DNA from: Stenotrophomonas bentonitica
GTDB taxonomy: Bacteria; Pseudomonadota; Gammaproteobacteria; Xanthomonadales; Xanthomonadaceae
Assembly (NCBI RefSeq): GCF_013185915.1
Contig: NZ_JAAZUH010000004.1
Location: forward strand, 186,001 to 250,000
Direction: 5' to 3'
DNA: 64,000 bases
Part shown: in pieces, positions 8,637 through 17,560 of the stretch
How the letters are laid out: each line of letters opens with the position of its first letter
Position numbering within the stretch: the stretch's first letter is position 1
Translations under genes and position numbers: made by a program
The notes under the pieces: model-generated
What the model was told of the DNA's origin: nothing
Databases searched by the model: none
The model's input: only the letters and a program-made list of their open reading frames with translations

Positions 8637-9623
8637 TCAGGCGGGGAACGGCACGGCCTGCAGCAACGCAGCGATCACGTCGTCGGCGCTTTTCTGCTCG
8701 GCTTCGGCTGCAAAGGACAGCAGCAGGCGGTGACGCATCACCGGCGCCATCAGCGCCTGCACGTCGTCGCGGGTGGCGGCGAAGCGGCCCTGCAGCAGCG
8801 CGCGTGCCTTGGCCGCCAGCACCAGCGACTGGCCGGCGCGCGGGCCAGCGCCCCACTTGATCCAGTGGTTCACTGCCGCAGGCGCACCATCGCCAGGACG
8901 ACTGGCGCGGACCAGGCGGGTGATCCAGGTCAGCACGTCGTCGCTGACATGCACCTGCCGCACCGCGGCCTGCAGGGCCAGCACGTCTTCGGCGTGCATC
9001 ACCCTGGGCACCGCACCGCTGCTGCTGCCGGTGGTCTGCACCAGGATGTCGCGCTCTTCCTGTTCGGTGGGGTAGTCCACCCGCACGTGCAGCAGGAAAC
9101 GATCCAGCTGCGCTTCGGGCAGCGGGTAGGTGCCGGCCTGTTCGATCGGGTTCTGCGTGGCCAGCACGAAGAACGGCGCGGGCAGCGAATAGGTGGTGCC
9201 GGCGTAGCTGACGGTACGTTCCTGCATCGCTTCCAGCAGCGCCGCCTGGGTCTTGGGCGGCGTACGGTTGAGCTCGTCGGCCAGCAGCAGGTTGGTGAAG
9301 ATCGGGCCCTGCTGGAAACGGAAGTGCCGATGGCCGGTGCCATGGTCCTCTTCAAGCAGCTCGGTACCGAGGATGTCGCTGGGCATCAGGTCGGGGGTGA
9401 ACTGCACGCGCCGGAACTGCAGTTCCAGCGCCTGCCCGAGCGAGCGCACCAGCAGGGTCTTGCCCAGCCCCGGCGCACCTTCCAGCAGCACGTGGCCGCC
9501 GGCCAGCAGGCCGATCAGCAGCTGCTCCACCACGTCGTGCTGGCCGACCACGGCCTGGCCCAGCGCATCGCGCAGCGGCTGCAGCTTCTGGAGGAGGGCA
9601 TCAATCGGGCTGTCATTCTGCAT
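8637..9623 (-). CDS. MoxR family AAA+ ATPase
   Basis: A 328-residue cytoplasmic ATPase. Walker A is GAPGLGKT at residues 49-56, Walker B is LLLADELNR at about 112-120, and sensor 1 lies in FVLATQNPIEQAGTYPLPEA, a sequence typical of the MoxR clade. MoxR proteins act as chaperones for partners with von Willebrand-type domains, here most likely the DUF58 and BatA-like products encoded directly downstream. The ATG at 9623 lacks a strong ribosome site. The 61 bases upstream hold a GTAG repeat between two 11-base direct repeats, which may affect expression relative to the DUF4159 gene. Confidence 0.92.
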   Translation of the reverse strand: MQNDSPIDALLQKLQPLRDALGQAVVGQHDVVEQLLIGLLAGGHVLLEGAPGLGKTLLVRSLGQALELQFRRVQFTPDLMPSDILGTELLEEDHGTGHRHFRFQQGPIFTNLLLADELNRTPPKTQAALLEAMQERTVSYAGTTYSLPAPFFVLATQNPIEQAGTYPLPEAQLDRFLLHVRVDYPTEQEERDILVQTTGSSSGAVPRVMHAEDVLALQAAVRQVHVSDDVLTWITRLVRASRPGDGAPAAVNHWIKWGAGPRAGQSLVLAAKARALLQGRFAATRDDVQALMAPVMRHRLLLSFAAEAEQKSADDVIAALLQAVPFPA

Positions 9624-9634
9624 GGCAAACTCAC

Positions 9635-9681
9635 ATTAATCGGCGGTAGAGCCACGCCCTGCGTGGCTGGATTAATCGGCG
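9635..9681. repeat. GTAG-type REP flanked by 11-base direct repeats
   Basis: A GTAG-headed palindrome lies at 9646-9667, with arms GCCACGC and GCGTGGC. It is bracketed by two identical copies of ATTAATCGGCG at 9635-9645 and 9671-9681. The right copy is separated from the palindrome by three bases. The arrangement looks like an insertion with target duplication, or a slipped duplication around the hairpin. It sits inside an operon, between moxR and the DUF4159 gene. Confidence 0.8.
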
Positions 9682-9684
9682 AAA

Positions 9685-10386
9685 CTAGTTGTTCAACGCA
9701 TACATCACGATGTTCACGCCGAATCGCGTGTTGTCTTCCGCAAGGAAACGCTTGTTGCGCCAGTCGTAGTCCCACTCGCAACCGTAGTCCTTGTTGCTGT
9801 AGAGCACGCCCAGCCGGCCATCGACCTCGATGCCCTTCAGGTAATCGTGTACCAGGTCGTCGCCCCAGCCATTGAGTTCGAAGCCGGTCGCCGGTGGTCC
9901 GTCCGGGAACTTGAAGAAGCTGCGGTACAGCGCATGGGTGTTGGGCAGCTTCTTCAACGCCGCCGGCCCGAACAGCTTGGCCATCTGCGCTTCGAACGAC
10001 TTGGCGAAAAGTCCGTCGATGTCGTGGTTGCAGTCGTCCACGAACACGAACCCGCCATTGCGCACGTAGCGCACGAAGTTCTGCCGCTCGGCCGCGTTGA
10101 ACTCCACCAGCTTGTGCCCCGCCAGGTAGCAGAACGGCGCGTCCAGCATGCGCGGGTCCGACAGCGCGATCACCCGCTCGGTCGGGTCCACCCGCAACGT
10201 GGTGTAGTCGATCAGCGAAGTGATCAGGTTGGACGGCATGCGCGCGTCCACGTCCCAGTCGCCGGAGTCGTACTTGAGCCGGGTGAACCAGAAGTCGTAG
10301 CGCCCGGCCTGCGCGCGGGCGAACGAGGGCAGGGCCGCCATGGCGGCCCCGCCCAACATCAACCGCAGGAACTGCGCGCGGTTCAT
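9685..10386 (-). CDS. DUF4159 domain protein, exported
   Basis: A 233-residue protein with an N-terminal export signal (MNRAQFLRLMLGGAAMAALP, cleavage near ARAQA) followed by a DUF4159 domain covering most of the mature chain. The features I used are the segment DFWFTRLKYDSGDWDVD, the stretch GGFVFVDDCN near residue 113, and the pattern of a class I glutamine-amidotransferase-like fold without an obvious catalytic cysteine. DUF4159 genes recur beside MoxR/Bat-type genes. It starts 16 bases after the TldE-like gene ends, so it probably belongs to the same transcript. The substrate is unknown. Confidence 0.85.
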   Translation of the reverse strand: MNRAQFLRLMLGGAAMAALPSFARAQAGRYDFWFTRLKYDSGDWDVDARMPSNLITSLIDYTTLRVDPTERVIALSDPRMLDAPFCYLAGHKLVEFNAAERQNFVRYVRNGGFVFVDDCNHDIDGLFAKSFEAQMAKLFGPAALKKLPNTHALYRSFFKFPDGPPATGFELNGWGDDLVHDYLKGIEVDGRLGVLYSNKDYGCEWDYDWRNKRFLAEDNTRFGVNIVMYALNN

Positions 10387-10402
10387 TGCCGCACGCGTTC
10401 CA

Positions 10403-11737
10403 TCAGACCGCGTCGGACAGCGAGGTGAAGGTGAAATCGCGCAGCTTCATCGGCGGGATCATCATCACGAAGCTGGACTCGTCACCGGCCACGCGCACCG
10501 GCTTGCCCAGCTCTTCGATGTTGTTGAGCATGATCACCGGCGACTCGTTGAAGCGGAAGTTCTTCACCGGGTACTTGATCTGGCCATTCTCGATGTAGAA
10601 GGTGCCGTCGCGGGTCAGGCCGGTCAGCAGCACGGTCTGCGGGTCGACCATGCGGATGTACCAGGTGCGGGTGACCAGGATGCCCTTCTGGGTGCCACGC
10701 ACCAGATCGGCGGTGCTCTTGTCGCCACCGCTCATCAGCAGGTTGCCCGGGGTGGCATTGGCGGTCTTGCCCTGCTTCTGCGCCCAGAAGCGCGAGTAGT
10801 CCAGGTTGGCGACCTTGCCGTTCTCGATGATCGCCAGCTTGTTGCGCGGCAGGCCCTGCTGGTCCCACGGCAGCACCGGTGCTTCCGCGTGCCACGGATC
10901 GGCGTACATGTTCACGCGCGGGTCGTAGACCTGCTCACCGAGCTTGTTGCCGCCGCCCTTCTTCGACAGGAAGCTGCGGCCTTCGTCAGCCGAGCGCGCA
11001 TCGAAGAAGTTCATCATGAAGCTGATCAGGCCGGCGGCAGCGGCCGGTTCCAGGATCACGGTGTACTTGCCCGGCTCCAGCGCCTTGGCTTCGGACGATT
11101 CGGTCGCCTTGCGCATGGCGATGCGGATGTCCTGGTCGGCCTTGAAGTCGGCCGCGTCCTTCAGGTTGCGACCCACCCAGCCCGAGCCGCGGCCGTCTTC
11201 GGTGCGCACCGTGCAGGTGTAATCGAAGTTGGTGGTGCGCTGGTAGCCGAAGTTGCCATTGCTGTTGGCGGTGGCCTGGAAGCCCTGGCCGTCTTCCAGG
11301 AAGCCGGCGGCGATCAGGCCGTTGCCACGGCACGGGGCGATCGAGTCGGCGGCCACCTTGGCGCGGAAGGCCGGGTCGATGGCGGCGGTGGACTCGCTGA
11401 AGGTCGGGCTGGCGGTGTAGCTCTGCTTGCCGATGGCCGGCAGGAACTCCGGGTTTTCCGGGGCCAGGCGGGCCAGGTCTTCGGCGCGGCGGACCACGCG
11501 TTCCAGCGCCTTGTCGTCGAATTCGTTGATCGAGGCGGTGCCCACGCGCTTGCCGAAGGCCACCGTGACGGCCAGTTCGGTGTTGTCCACGATGCCGCTG
11601 GTGGACACGTTGTTGAGCGCGAAGCGAATGTTGCCGTTGACTGAGCCGGCCAGCACCGCGGTGGTTTCATCGGCCTTGGACAGCGCGATGACCTTGTCGA
11701 GGATGGCCTTGGCCTGGGCTTCGGTGAAGATACTCAT
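10403..11737 (-). CDS. TldE/PmbA-like subunit of a TldD/TldE metalloprotease
   Basis: A 444-residue member of the TldD/PmbA family. It lacks the HExxxH metal site present in its two neighbours, as expected for the E (PmbA) subunit, which completes the active chamber but does not bind zinc. The E. coli TldD-TldE heterodimer degrades unfolded peptides and matures microcin B17. Unlike the adjacent TldD genes, no signal peptide is visible here, so either it stays in the cytoplasm or it is exported bound to a partner. An AGGAG ribosome site precedes the ATG. Spacing to the upstream tldD-type gene is 21 bases, and to the DUF4159 gene 16 bases. Confidence 0.85.
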   Translation of the reverse strand: MSIFTEAQAKAILDKVIALSKADETTAVLAGSVNGNIRFALNNVSTSGIVDNTELAVTVAFGKRVGTASINEFDDKALERVVRRAEDLARLAPENPEFLPAIGKQSYTASPTFSESTAAIDPAFRAKVAADSIAPCRGNGLIAAGFLEDGQGFQATANSNGNFGYQRTTNFDYTCTVRTEDGRGSGWVGRNLKDAADFKADQDIRIAMRKATESSEAKALEPGKYTVILEPAAAAGLISFMMNFFDARSADEGRSFLSKKGGGNKLGEQVYDPRVNMYADPWHAEAPVLPWDQQGLPRNKLAIIENGKVANLDYSRFWAQKQGKTANATPGNLLMSGGDKSTADLVRGTQKGILVTRTWYIRMVDPQTVLLTGLTRDGTFYIENGQIKYPVKNFRFNESPVIMLNNIEELGKPVRVAGDESSFVMMIPPMKLRDFTFTSLSDAV

Positions 11738-11758
11738 GGAATAAGGGCTCCTGAACGG

Positions 11759-13393
11759 TCAGCCGAGGCTGCGCGCGGTGTTGATGACGTTGATGCCGTT
11801 GAAGCGCGCGGTGGACGAACCGTGCGAAACCGCCGAGACCTGGCCCGGCTGGCCCTTGCCGTCGAAGAAGGACCCGCCCAGGCGGTAGTCGCGTTCGTCG
11901 GCCACGGCGCTGCAGGCGTTCCAGAACTCCGGCGTGCGGATCTGGTAGGCCACGTCCTCGAGCATGCGGGTGATCTGGCCGTTCTTGATCTCGTAGAACA
12001 GCTGGCCACCGAACTGCGCGTTGTAGCGCTGCTGGTCGATGGAGAACGAGCCGTCGCCGATGATGTAGATGCCGTTTTCCACGTCCTTGATCATGTCGGC
12101 CACGCTCAGCGGGGTCTTGCCCGGCGCCATCGACACGTTGGCCATGCGCTGGAACTGCACGCTGGACCAGGAATCGGCATAGCAGCAGCCGTCCGATTCG
12201 GTCTTGCCCAGGATGTGGGCCTGGTCGCGGATGGTCTGGTAGTCCACCAGCTTGCCGTTGCTGATCAGGTCCCAGCGCTTGGTCTTGACGCCTTCATCGT
12301 CGTAGGCAACCGCGCCGAGGCTGCCCGGCTGGGTCTTGTCGGCGAAGATGTTGACCAGGTCGCTGCCGTACTGGAAATGCTGCTCGCGCTTGTCCAGGGT
12401 GGCGAAGCTGGTGCCGGCGTAGTTGGCTTCGTAGCCAAGCACGCGGTCCAGTTCCAGCGGGTGGCCGACCGACTCGTGGATGGTCAGCCAGGTGTGCGAG
12501 GGGTCCAGCACCAGGTCGTACTTGCCCGGCTTGACCGACGGCGCCTTGAGCTTCTCCTGCGCCTGCTTGGCCGCCGCGATGGCGTCTTCCTTCATGTCGT
12601 AGGAAGAACCGTAATTGACCACGCCGTTCGGGGTGAGCACCTTGCCCGCCGCAGCGCCGTCCAGGTATTCGTAGCCCATGCCCATCGGTGCGGACAGGCC
12701 TTCGCGGGTGCGGAACTTGCCGCTGGCCTTGTCGATGGCGGTGACCGTCATCGGCGCCCAGATGCGGTGCACGTCCTGGTCGATGTAGGAGCCGTCGGTG
12801 GAGGCGAAGTACTTCTGTTCGTTGACCAGGAACAGCATCGAGTTGACGAAGCTGGCACCGGCGCCCATGGCCGCGGCATTGACGTCCAGCAGCAGGTCGA
12901 CCTTGTCCTTGATCGGCACTTCCATCGCGTTCTTGCGGATGGGCGTCTTCCAGCTCACTTCGCCCACGCCGGGCGCGGCGGCCAGCTGCACCTTGGCGGT
13001 CTGCACGCCGGCATTGGCCTTGGCGATGGCGGCGGCCTGCTGTGCGGCACGGGCCACGTCGGTGGGGCTGAGCTGGTTGGTAGCGGCAAAGCCCCAGGCG
13101 CCGTTGACGATCACGCGGATGCCCACACCGGTGGACTCGGTGTTGACCACGTTCTGCACCTTGTCTTCGCGGGTGATCACGAACTGGCGCAGGTAGCGGC
13201 CGATGCGCACGTCGCAGTAGGTGGCGCCGGCCTGGCGGGCGGACGCCAGTGCGGCGTCGGCCAGGCGCTTCTTCAGCGCCGGGTCGAGCGTACTCTGCAG
13301 CTGCTCGGCGGCGATCGCCCTGCCAAAGAACGACGGCACGATCAGGCCGCCAGCAGTAAGCCCGGTCAGGGCAAGGAAGTCACGTCTTTGCAA
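11759..13393 (-). CDS. TldD-like metalloprotease with Tat signal, copy 1
   Basis: A 544-residue TldD/PmbA protein carrying the zinc-site motif HESVGH at residues 306-311. The N-terminus reads MQRRDFLALTG followed by a hydrophobic run and GRAIAAEQ, a twin-arginine type signal, so the folded enzyme is probably exported to the periplasm. The start codon is TTG at 13393, preceded by GGAGAG five bases away; the RRDFL motif follows at once, which supports it. It is closely similar along its length to the next gene, and the two look like tandem duplicates. The active partner is likely the TldE-like protein downstream. The peptide substrate is unknown. Confidence 0.88.
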   Translation of the reverse strand: MQRRDFLALTGLTAGGLIVPSFFGRAIAAEQLQSTLDPALKKRLADAALASARQAGATYCDVRIGRYLRQFVITREDKVQNVVNTESTGVGIRVIVNGAWGFAATNQLSPTDVARAAQQAAAIAKANAGVQTAKVQLAAAPGVGEVSWKTPIRKNAMEVPIKDKVDLLLDVNAAAMGAGASFVNSMLFLVNEQKYFASTDGSYIDQDVHRIWAPMTVTAIDKASGKFRTREGLSAPMGMGYEYLDGAAAGKVLTPNGVVNYGSSYDMKEDAIAAAKQAQEKLKAPSVKPGKYDLVLDPSHTWLTIHESVGHPLELDRVLGYEANYAGTSFATLDKREQHFQYGSDLVNIFADKTQPGSLGAVAYDDEGVKTKRWDLISNGKLVDYQTIRDQAHILGKTESDGCCYADSWSSVQFQRMANVSMAPGKTPLSVADMIKDVENGIYIIGDGSFSIDQQRYNAQFGGQLFYEIKNGQITRMLEDVAYQIRTPEFWNACSAVADERDYRLGGSFFDGKGQPGQVSAVSHGSSTARFNGINVINTARSLG

Positions 13394-13498
13394 GGCAGCT
13401 CTCCACGTCGGTGTGGGGGTGGCAGGAACAGCGGGTGTTTGATTCTTGCGGGCGCAGCGGTCCAGCGGTAGTGACGTTTGGCACGGTGGCCCGGGCAG

Positions 13499-15127
13499 TC
13501 AGCCCAGGCTGCGTGCGGTGTTGATGATGTTGATGCCATCGAAGCGGGTGGTGGCCGAACCGTGCGACACCGCCGACACCTGGCCGGGCTGGCCCTTGCC
13601 GTCGAAGAACGAACCGCCGAAGCGGAAGTCGCGCTCGTCGCAGATCGCGCTGCAGGCATTCCAGAACTCCGGCGTGCGGATCTGGTAGGCCGCGTCTTCG
13701 ACCATGCCGGCGATCTGCCCGTTCCTGATCTGGTAGTACAGCTGCCCGCCGAACTGCGCGTTGAAGCGCTGCTGGTCGATGGAGTACGAACCGCGGCCAT
13801 GGATGTAGATGCCGTTCTCCACGTCCTTGATCATGTCGGCAACGCTCAGCGGGGTCTTGCCCGGCGCCAGCGAGACGTTGGCCATGCGCTGGAACTGCAC
13901 GCTGGACCAGGAATCGGCATAGCTGCAGCCATGCGATTCGGTTTCGCCCAGCAGGTGCACCTCATCGCGGGTGGCCTGGTAGTTGACCAGGATGCCGTCC
14001 TTGACCAGGTCCCAGCGCTTGGTCTTGACCCCTTCATCGTCGTAGCCCACCGCGCCGAGGCTGCCCGGTGCGGTCTTGTCGGCGAAGAAGTTGACCCGCT
14101 CGCTGCCCCAGCGGTAGCCGGCGTCGCGCTTGTCCAGCGTGGCGAAGCTGGTGCCGGCGTAGTTGGCTTCGTAGCCGAGCACGCGGTCCAGCTCCAGCGG
14201 GTGGCCCACATTCTCGTGGATGGTCAGGAACAGGTTCGACGGGTCAAGCACCAGGTCGTACCTGCCCGGCTTGACCGACGGCGCCTTGAGCTTCTCGCGG
14301 GCATGGCGCGCGGCAGCGATGGCGTCTTCCACCGGGTCGTAGGAATCGCGGTAGGCGGTGATGCCGCCGGGCAGCTGGATCTTGCCGCTGGCATCCCCGT
14401 CGAGGAATTCGTAGCCCATGCCCATCGGCGATGACAGGCCGGCGCGGGTGCGGAACTTGCCGGTGGCCTTGTCGATGGCGGTGGCGGTGAACGGCAGCCA
14501 GATCCGGTGCACGTCCTGGTCGATGAACGAGCCGTCGCTGGAGGCGAAGTACTTCTGCTCGTTGACCAGGAAGAGGGTGGAGTTGATGAAGTCGGCGCCG
14601 GCGTTGATCGCGGCCGCATTCAGGCTGAGCAGCAGCTCGACCTTGTCCTGGATCGGCACCGCCATGGCGTTCTTGCGGATCGGCGTCTTCCAGCTCACAT
14701 CGCCCACCCCGGTCACCGGGGCCAGCTGCACCGGACGGGTCTGGATGCTGGCATTGGCGCGGGCGATGGCTGCGGCCTGCTCGACGGCGGCCAGGATCGC
14801 GGCCGGGGTCTGCTTGTGGGTGGCGGCGAAACCCCACGCGCCATTGACGATGACGCGCACGCCAATGCCGGACGATTCGCTGTTGGTCACGTTCTGCACC
14901 CGCGCTTCGCGGGTGATCACGGCCTGGTTGAGGTAGCGGCCGATGCGCACGTCGCAGTAGCTGGCGCCTGCCCGCTTGGCGGCGGCGAGCGCGGCTTCGG
15001 CCAGGGCCTTGTTGCGGGTCGCGTTGGCGGGCTCGAGCAGCTGCTCGGCGGCGATCGCGCGGGAATACGGCAGCATCAGGCCGGCAAGGCCCATACCGGA
15101 CAGGGTCAGAAACTCACGGCGTTGCAC
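13499..15127 (-). CDS. TldD-like metalloprotease with Tat signal, copy 2
   Basis: A 542-residue paralogue of the preceding enzyme with the same zinc motif (HENVGH) and a twin-arginine type start (QRREFLTLSG, cleavage near RAIAAEQ). The reading frame extends upstream, but I place the start at GTG 15127 because the Tat signal begins there and the upstream codons look non-coding. Long blocks are almost identical to copy 1, for example LGYEANYAGTSFATLDKR and DVENGIYI, while the N-terminal third differs more. This is the first gene of the leftward operon; its promoter must lie in 15128-15240, shared with the divergent DUF938 gene. Confidence 0.87.
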   Translation of the reverse strand: MQRREFLTLSGMGLAGLMLPYSRAIAAEQLLEPANATRNKALAEAALAAAKRAGASYCDVRIGRYLNQAVITREARVQNVTNSESSGIGVRVIVNGAWGFAATHKQTPAAILAAVEQAAAIARANASIQTRPVQLAPVTGVGDVSWKTPIRKNAMAVPIQDKVELLLSLNAAAINAGADFINSTLFLVNEQKYFASSDGSFIDQDVHRIWLPFTATAIDKATGKFRTRAGLSSPMGMGYEFLDGDASGKIQLPGGITAYRDSYDPVEDAIAAARHAREKLKAPSVKPGRYDLVLDPSNLFLTIHENVGHPLELDRVLGYEANYAGTSFATLDKRDAGYRWGSERVNFFADKTAPGSLGAVGYDDEGVKTKRWDLVKDGILVNYQATRDEVHLLGETESHGCSYADSWSSVQFQRMANVSLAPGKTPLSVADMIKDVENGIYIHGRGSYSIDQQRFNAQFGGQLYYQIRNGQIAGMVEDAAYQIRTPEFWNACSAICDERDFRFGGSFFDGKGQPGQVSAVSHGSATTRFDGINIINTARSLG

Positions 15128-15240
15128 AGCTGGCGATTCCCCGGGAACGATCAGCCTTCGACTGTCGTTTGCGACCCGGTGCTGGCACAAGTGACTGCGG
15201 TCATGGTTGGATGTGCGCTGACCCGACATTTCCAATGATC

Positions 15241-15858
15241 ATGAGCCGACAACGCTGGTCCGAGGCCTGCGAGCGCAACCGCGACCCGATCCTGGCCGTG
15301 CTGCGCCGGCACCTGCAGGACCGCCGCCGGGTGCTGGAGATCGGAAGCGGCACCGGCCAGCACGCCGCGTATTTCGCCGAGCACCTGCCGCACCTGCTGT
15401 GGCAGGCCAGCGACCACCCGGATTACCTGCCCGGCATTGCCGAGCGGCTGGAAGAGGCGGCGTTGCCTAATGCCCCGGCGCCGTGGCCGCTGCAGGCGGA
15501 GCTGGCGCCGGGGCAGGGATTGGCGCCGTTGCCCGAAGCGTTCGAGCCCTTCGATGCCGTATTCAGCGCCAATACCCTGCACATCATGAGCTGGCCGCAC
15601 GTGCAGGCGTTGTTTGCGGGTTTGTCGGCGGTGATGGGGGAGGGCGCGCTCTTTTGCGTGTATGGGCCTTTCAACTACAACGGGACCTACAGCAGTGAGA
15701 GCAACCGGCAGTTCGATGCGTGGCTGAAGGCGCGCGACCCGGAATCGGGGATCCGCGACGCCGAAGCGGTGGATGCATTGGCCCTGGAGCAGGGGTTGGT
15801 GCTGGTTGAGGACGTGGTCATGCCTGCGAACAACCGGGTGCGGATCTGGCGTCGATGA
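15241..15858 (+). CDS. DUF938 family protein, probable SAM-dependent methyltransferase
   Basis: A 205-residue soluble protein. The methyltransferase motif I VLEIGSGTGQHAAYFA lies at about residues 31-46, and a motif IV-like NTLHIMSWP at about 113-121; FCVYGPFNYNG follows, typical of DUF938. The substrate is not known. Two ATGs (15235, 15241) are two codons apart and either could be used; earlier in-frame ATGs would place the start in the divergent promoter region. Its TGA stop at 15856-15858 is formed by the first bases of a GTAG repeat shared with the convergent effector gene. Confidence 0.85.
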   Translation: MSRQRWSEACERNRDPILAVLRRHLQDRRRVLEIGSGTGQHAAYFAEHLPHLLWQASDHPDYLPGIAERLEEAALPNAPAPWPLQAELAPGQGLAPLPEAFEPFDAVFSANTLHIMSWPHVQALFAGLSAVMGEGALFCVYGPFNYNGTYSSESNRQFDAWLKARDPESGIRDAEAVDALALEQGLVLVEDVVMPANNRVRIWRR

Positions 15859-15877
15859 CACGCATGCGTGTCACTAC
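15856..15877 (-). repeat. GTAG-type REP supplying stop codons for two convergent genes
   Basis: A palindrome with TGACACGC and GCGTGTCA arms ending in CTAC, that is, a GTAG head on the minus strand. The left edge contains the TGA of the DUF938 gene (15856-15858), and the head contains the TAG of the effector gene (15874-15876). It probably folds in both transcripts and serves as a bidirectional 3' end. Confidence 0.85.
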
Positions 15878-17544
15878 CGTGCAAACCCGCCCATGGTCTG
15901 CGCCTCAACCACCTGCGCAACACTTTGCTGCGCGTGAAATGCCTGCTGCTGGTCTATCTCGCGGTTCGCCAACTCGAGCTTCTGATCCGAAACCGCTACC
16001 GGCATCTGCTTGGCCAGCTCCACATCAAACGGCACCCGCTGCAGGTCATGCGGGCCATTACCGTGCTGGACCAGAAACGCGTAACCCTTCGAGCCGATCA
16101 CTACCTCGTCCACCCGTGAGATCTCCGCGCCGTGCAGCGGTTCCGACCCCTGTCCCGGGTAGAGCGACTGCCGCGTTTCCCGGTTGTCCTTCATGCACGC
16201 CAACGCCGAGCGGCAAAACTGCTCGCGCTGCTGGTCGCCCGTAAAACTGATCTGGCCTGCGTTCTCCGCTGCCCGCGCGCCGTCTCGAATACGCAGCAGC
16301 GCGTCATGATCGGGGTGCTCGGGATGCTCGGGGCCATCCGGCTCAGGCCGGGAAAGCGCTCGACTGTCCGGTTGCTTCACAAGATCCCGCTCCGACGCCT
16401 GCTCTACCAGTGCCTGCAACTGCTGCCGCTCCACGGTGTCGACCGGGATGCTGCGGTGTTCGAACTGCGCTGCCAGCGCCTGGTCAATTGGTTCGGAGCC
16501 CTTGCACGGGTCCACGATCTTGCAGTTGGCCAAGGCTTCACGCAGGTTGCGCTGGTCGTCCCCGTCCATCCGCAGCCCATACAGCGAGGTGGCACCACCG
16601 GCCTGGTACAGCATCATCGCCGCCAGATCCTCGGGTACCGGGCGCTTCTCGAACAGCGGTTCATCGCGCAACGTGTTCAGGTAGTCGATGGCCGCATTGC
16701 CGGTCAGAATCTCCAGGCCCGCATCGCGATTGCCACCTCCCACGTTGGAATGCCCGCCGGGCGCGGCAACGGTGATCGCGCGCCCGTCCGGCGTCATGCC
16801 GGGCTCGTTGATGGTCTGATGCGGAAACAGCTCACGCCGTTCGTGCGCGGCCATGATGGATACCCGGGAAATCACGCTCGGCGGCAGGCGCGCGTCGAAG
16901 TTGCGCGGCATGTTGGTTGCGACGGGGTCAAAGAGCAGGGCTGCCTGCGCCACGTTGCCGGGGGCTACCAACGGTGGGGACGCGCTGATGACGCTGATGT
17001 TGCCGGTGTTGTCTTGACCGAACTCAAGGTCAGACGGGTCCGCTATCCCGTATCGGTCGATCAGCCTCAGCAGACCGGCTGTCTGCACCGCGCCGCGACT
17101 GTAGCCAGTGCCGACAACACGGATTTCCGCGTCAGGATCGCTTCTCACCCAACCGCTCGCTCTACGCGCCAGCGCTGCATACGCTTCTTTGATCCCATCG
17201 TCCCACGAGTGCGCAAGCATTCCGTCCAAGGCACGGCCCATGGCTCTCGGCTGGGTGCCGATGCCTCTGGAGTAGTGTGCATCGATGTGGCTGTCTGGCT
17301 CGTTTGACCTGGCTAGTACCTGCTTGAACAGTAGCCCGACGTTGGTTTCCGGACCGAGCTTCGGATTGTTCAGGTCCTGACCTGTTCCATCAAGAAAAGC
17401 AAAGAACAAATAGTCGTGAGCGTCGCCCTGTCGCTGCAGGATAGGGACCGCGAGCTGGCCCAGCTCCTCTCTCATGACCTGTTCCATCCTGAGATCATCA
17501 GCGGCAGCAGCAGTACTGCGGCGGTTGGAACTTCCCTTTCCCAT
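15874..17544 (-). CDS. DUF2235 lipase-like effector with an XVIPCD-like C-terminal secretion domain
   Basis: A 556-residue candidate antibacterial effector. The N-terminal domain is DUF2235 (Tle1-type phospholipase fold): FAFLDGTG near residue 50, nucleophile elbow GYSRG with Ser149, LFDP with Asp196, and GGHSNVGGG with His245 as a probable Ser-Asp-His triad. After a linker, the last 170 residues contain HPDHDALLRI (about 391-400), SRVDEVV (456-462), FLVQHG (470-475) and a glutamine-rich tail, matching the Xanthomonas VirB-interacting domain that targets proteins to the X-type IV secretion system. I chose ATG 17544, with AAGGAAG just upstream, over the longer frame from 17649. The lipoprotein gene ends 16 bases upstream, the usual immunity-then-effector order. 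No T4SS genes are in the window. Confidence 0.8.
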   Translation of the reverse strand: MGKGSSNRRSTAAAADDLRMEQVMREELGQLAVPILQRQGDAHDYLFFAFLDGTGQDLNNPKLGPETNVGLLFKQVLARSNEPDSHIDAHYSRGIGTQPRAMGRALDGMLAHSWDDGIKEAYAALARRASGWVRSDPDAEIRVVGTGYSRGAVQTAGLLRLIDRYGIADPSDLEFGQDNTGNISVISASPPLVAPGNVAQAALLFDPVATNMPRNFDARLPPSVISRVSIMAAHERRELFPHQTINEPGMTPDGRAITVAAPGGHSNVGGGNRDAGLEILTGNAAIDYLNTLRDEPLFEKRPVPEDLAAMMLYQAGGATSLYGLRMDGDDQRNLREALANCKIVDPCKGSEPIDQALAAQFEHRSIPVDTVERQQLQALVEQASERDLVKQPDSRALSRPEPDGPEHPEHPDHDALLRIRDGARAAENAGQISFTGDQQREQFCRSALACMKDNRETRQSLYPGQGSEPLHGAEISRVDEVVIGSKGYAFLVQHGNGPHDLQRVPFDVELAKQMPVAVSDQKLELANREIDQQQAFHAQQSVAQVVEAQTMGGFAR

Positions 17545-17560
17545 GATGAGCTTCCTTGAC

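Noticed and set aside
13470..13495. Possible extra GTAG repeat before the copy 1 TldD gene
   Set aside because: GTAG is present but the following bases do not form the palindrome.
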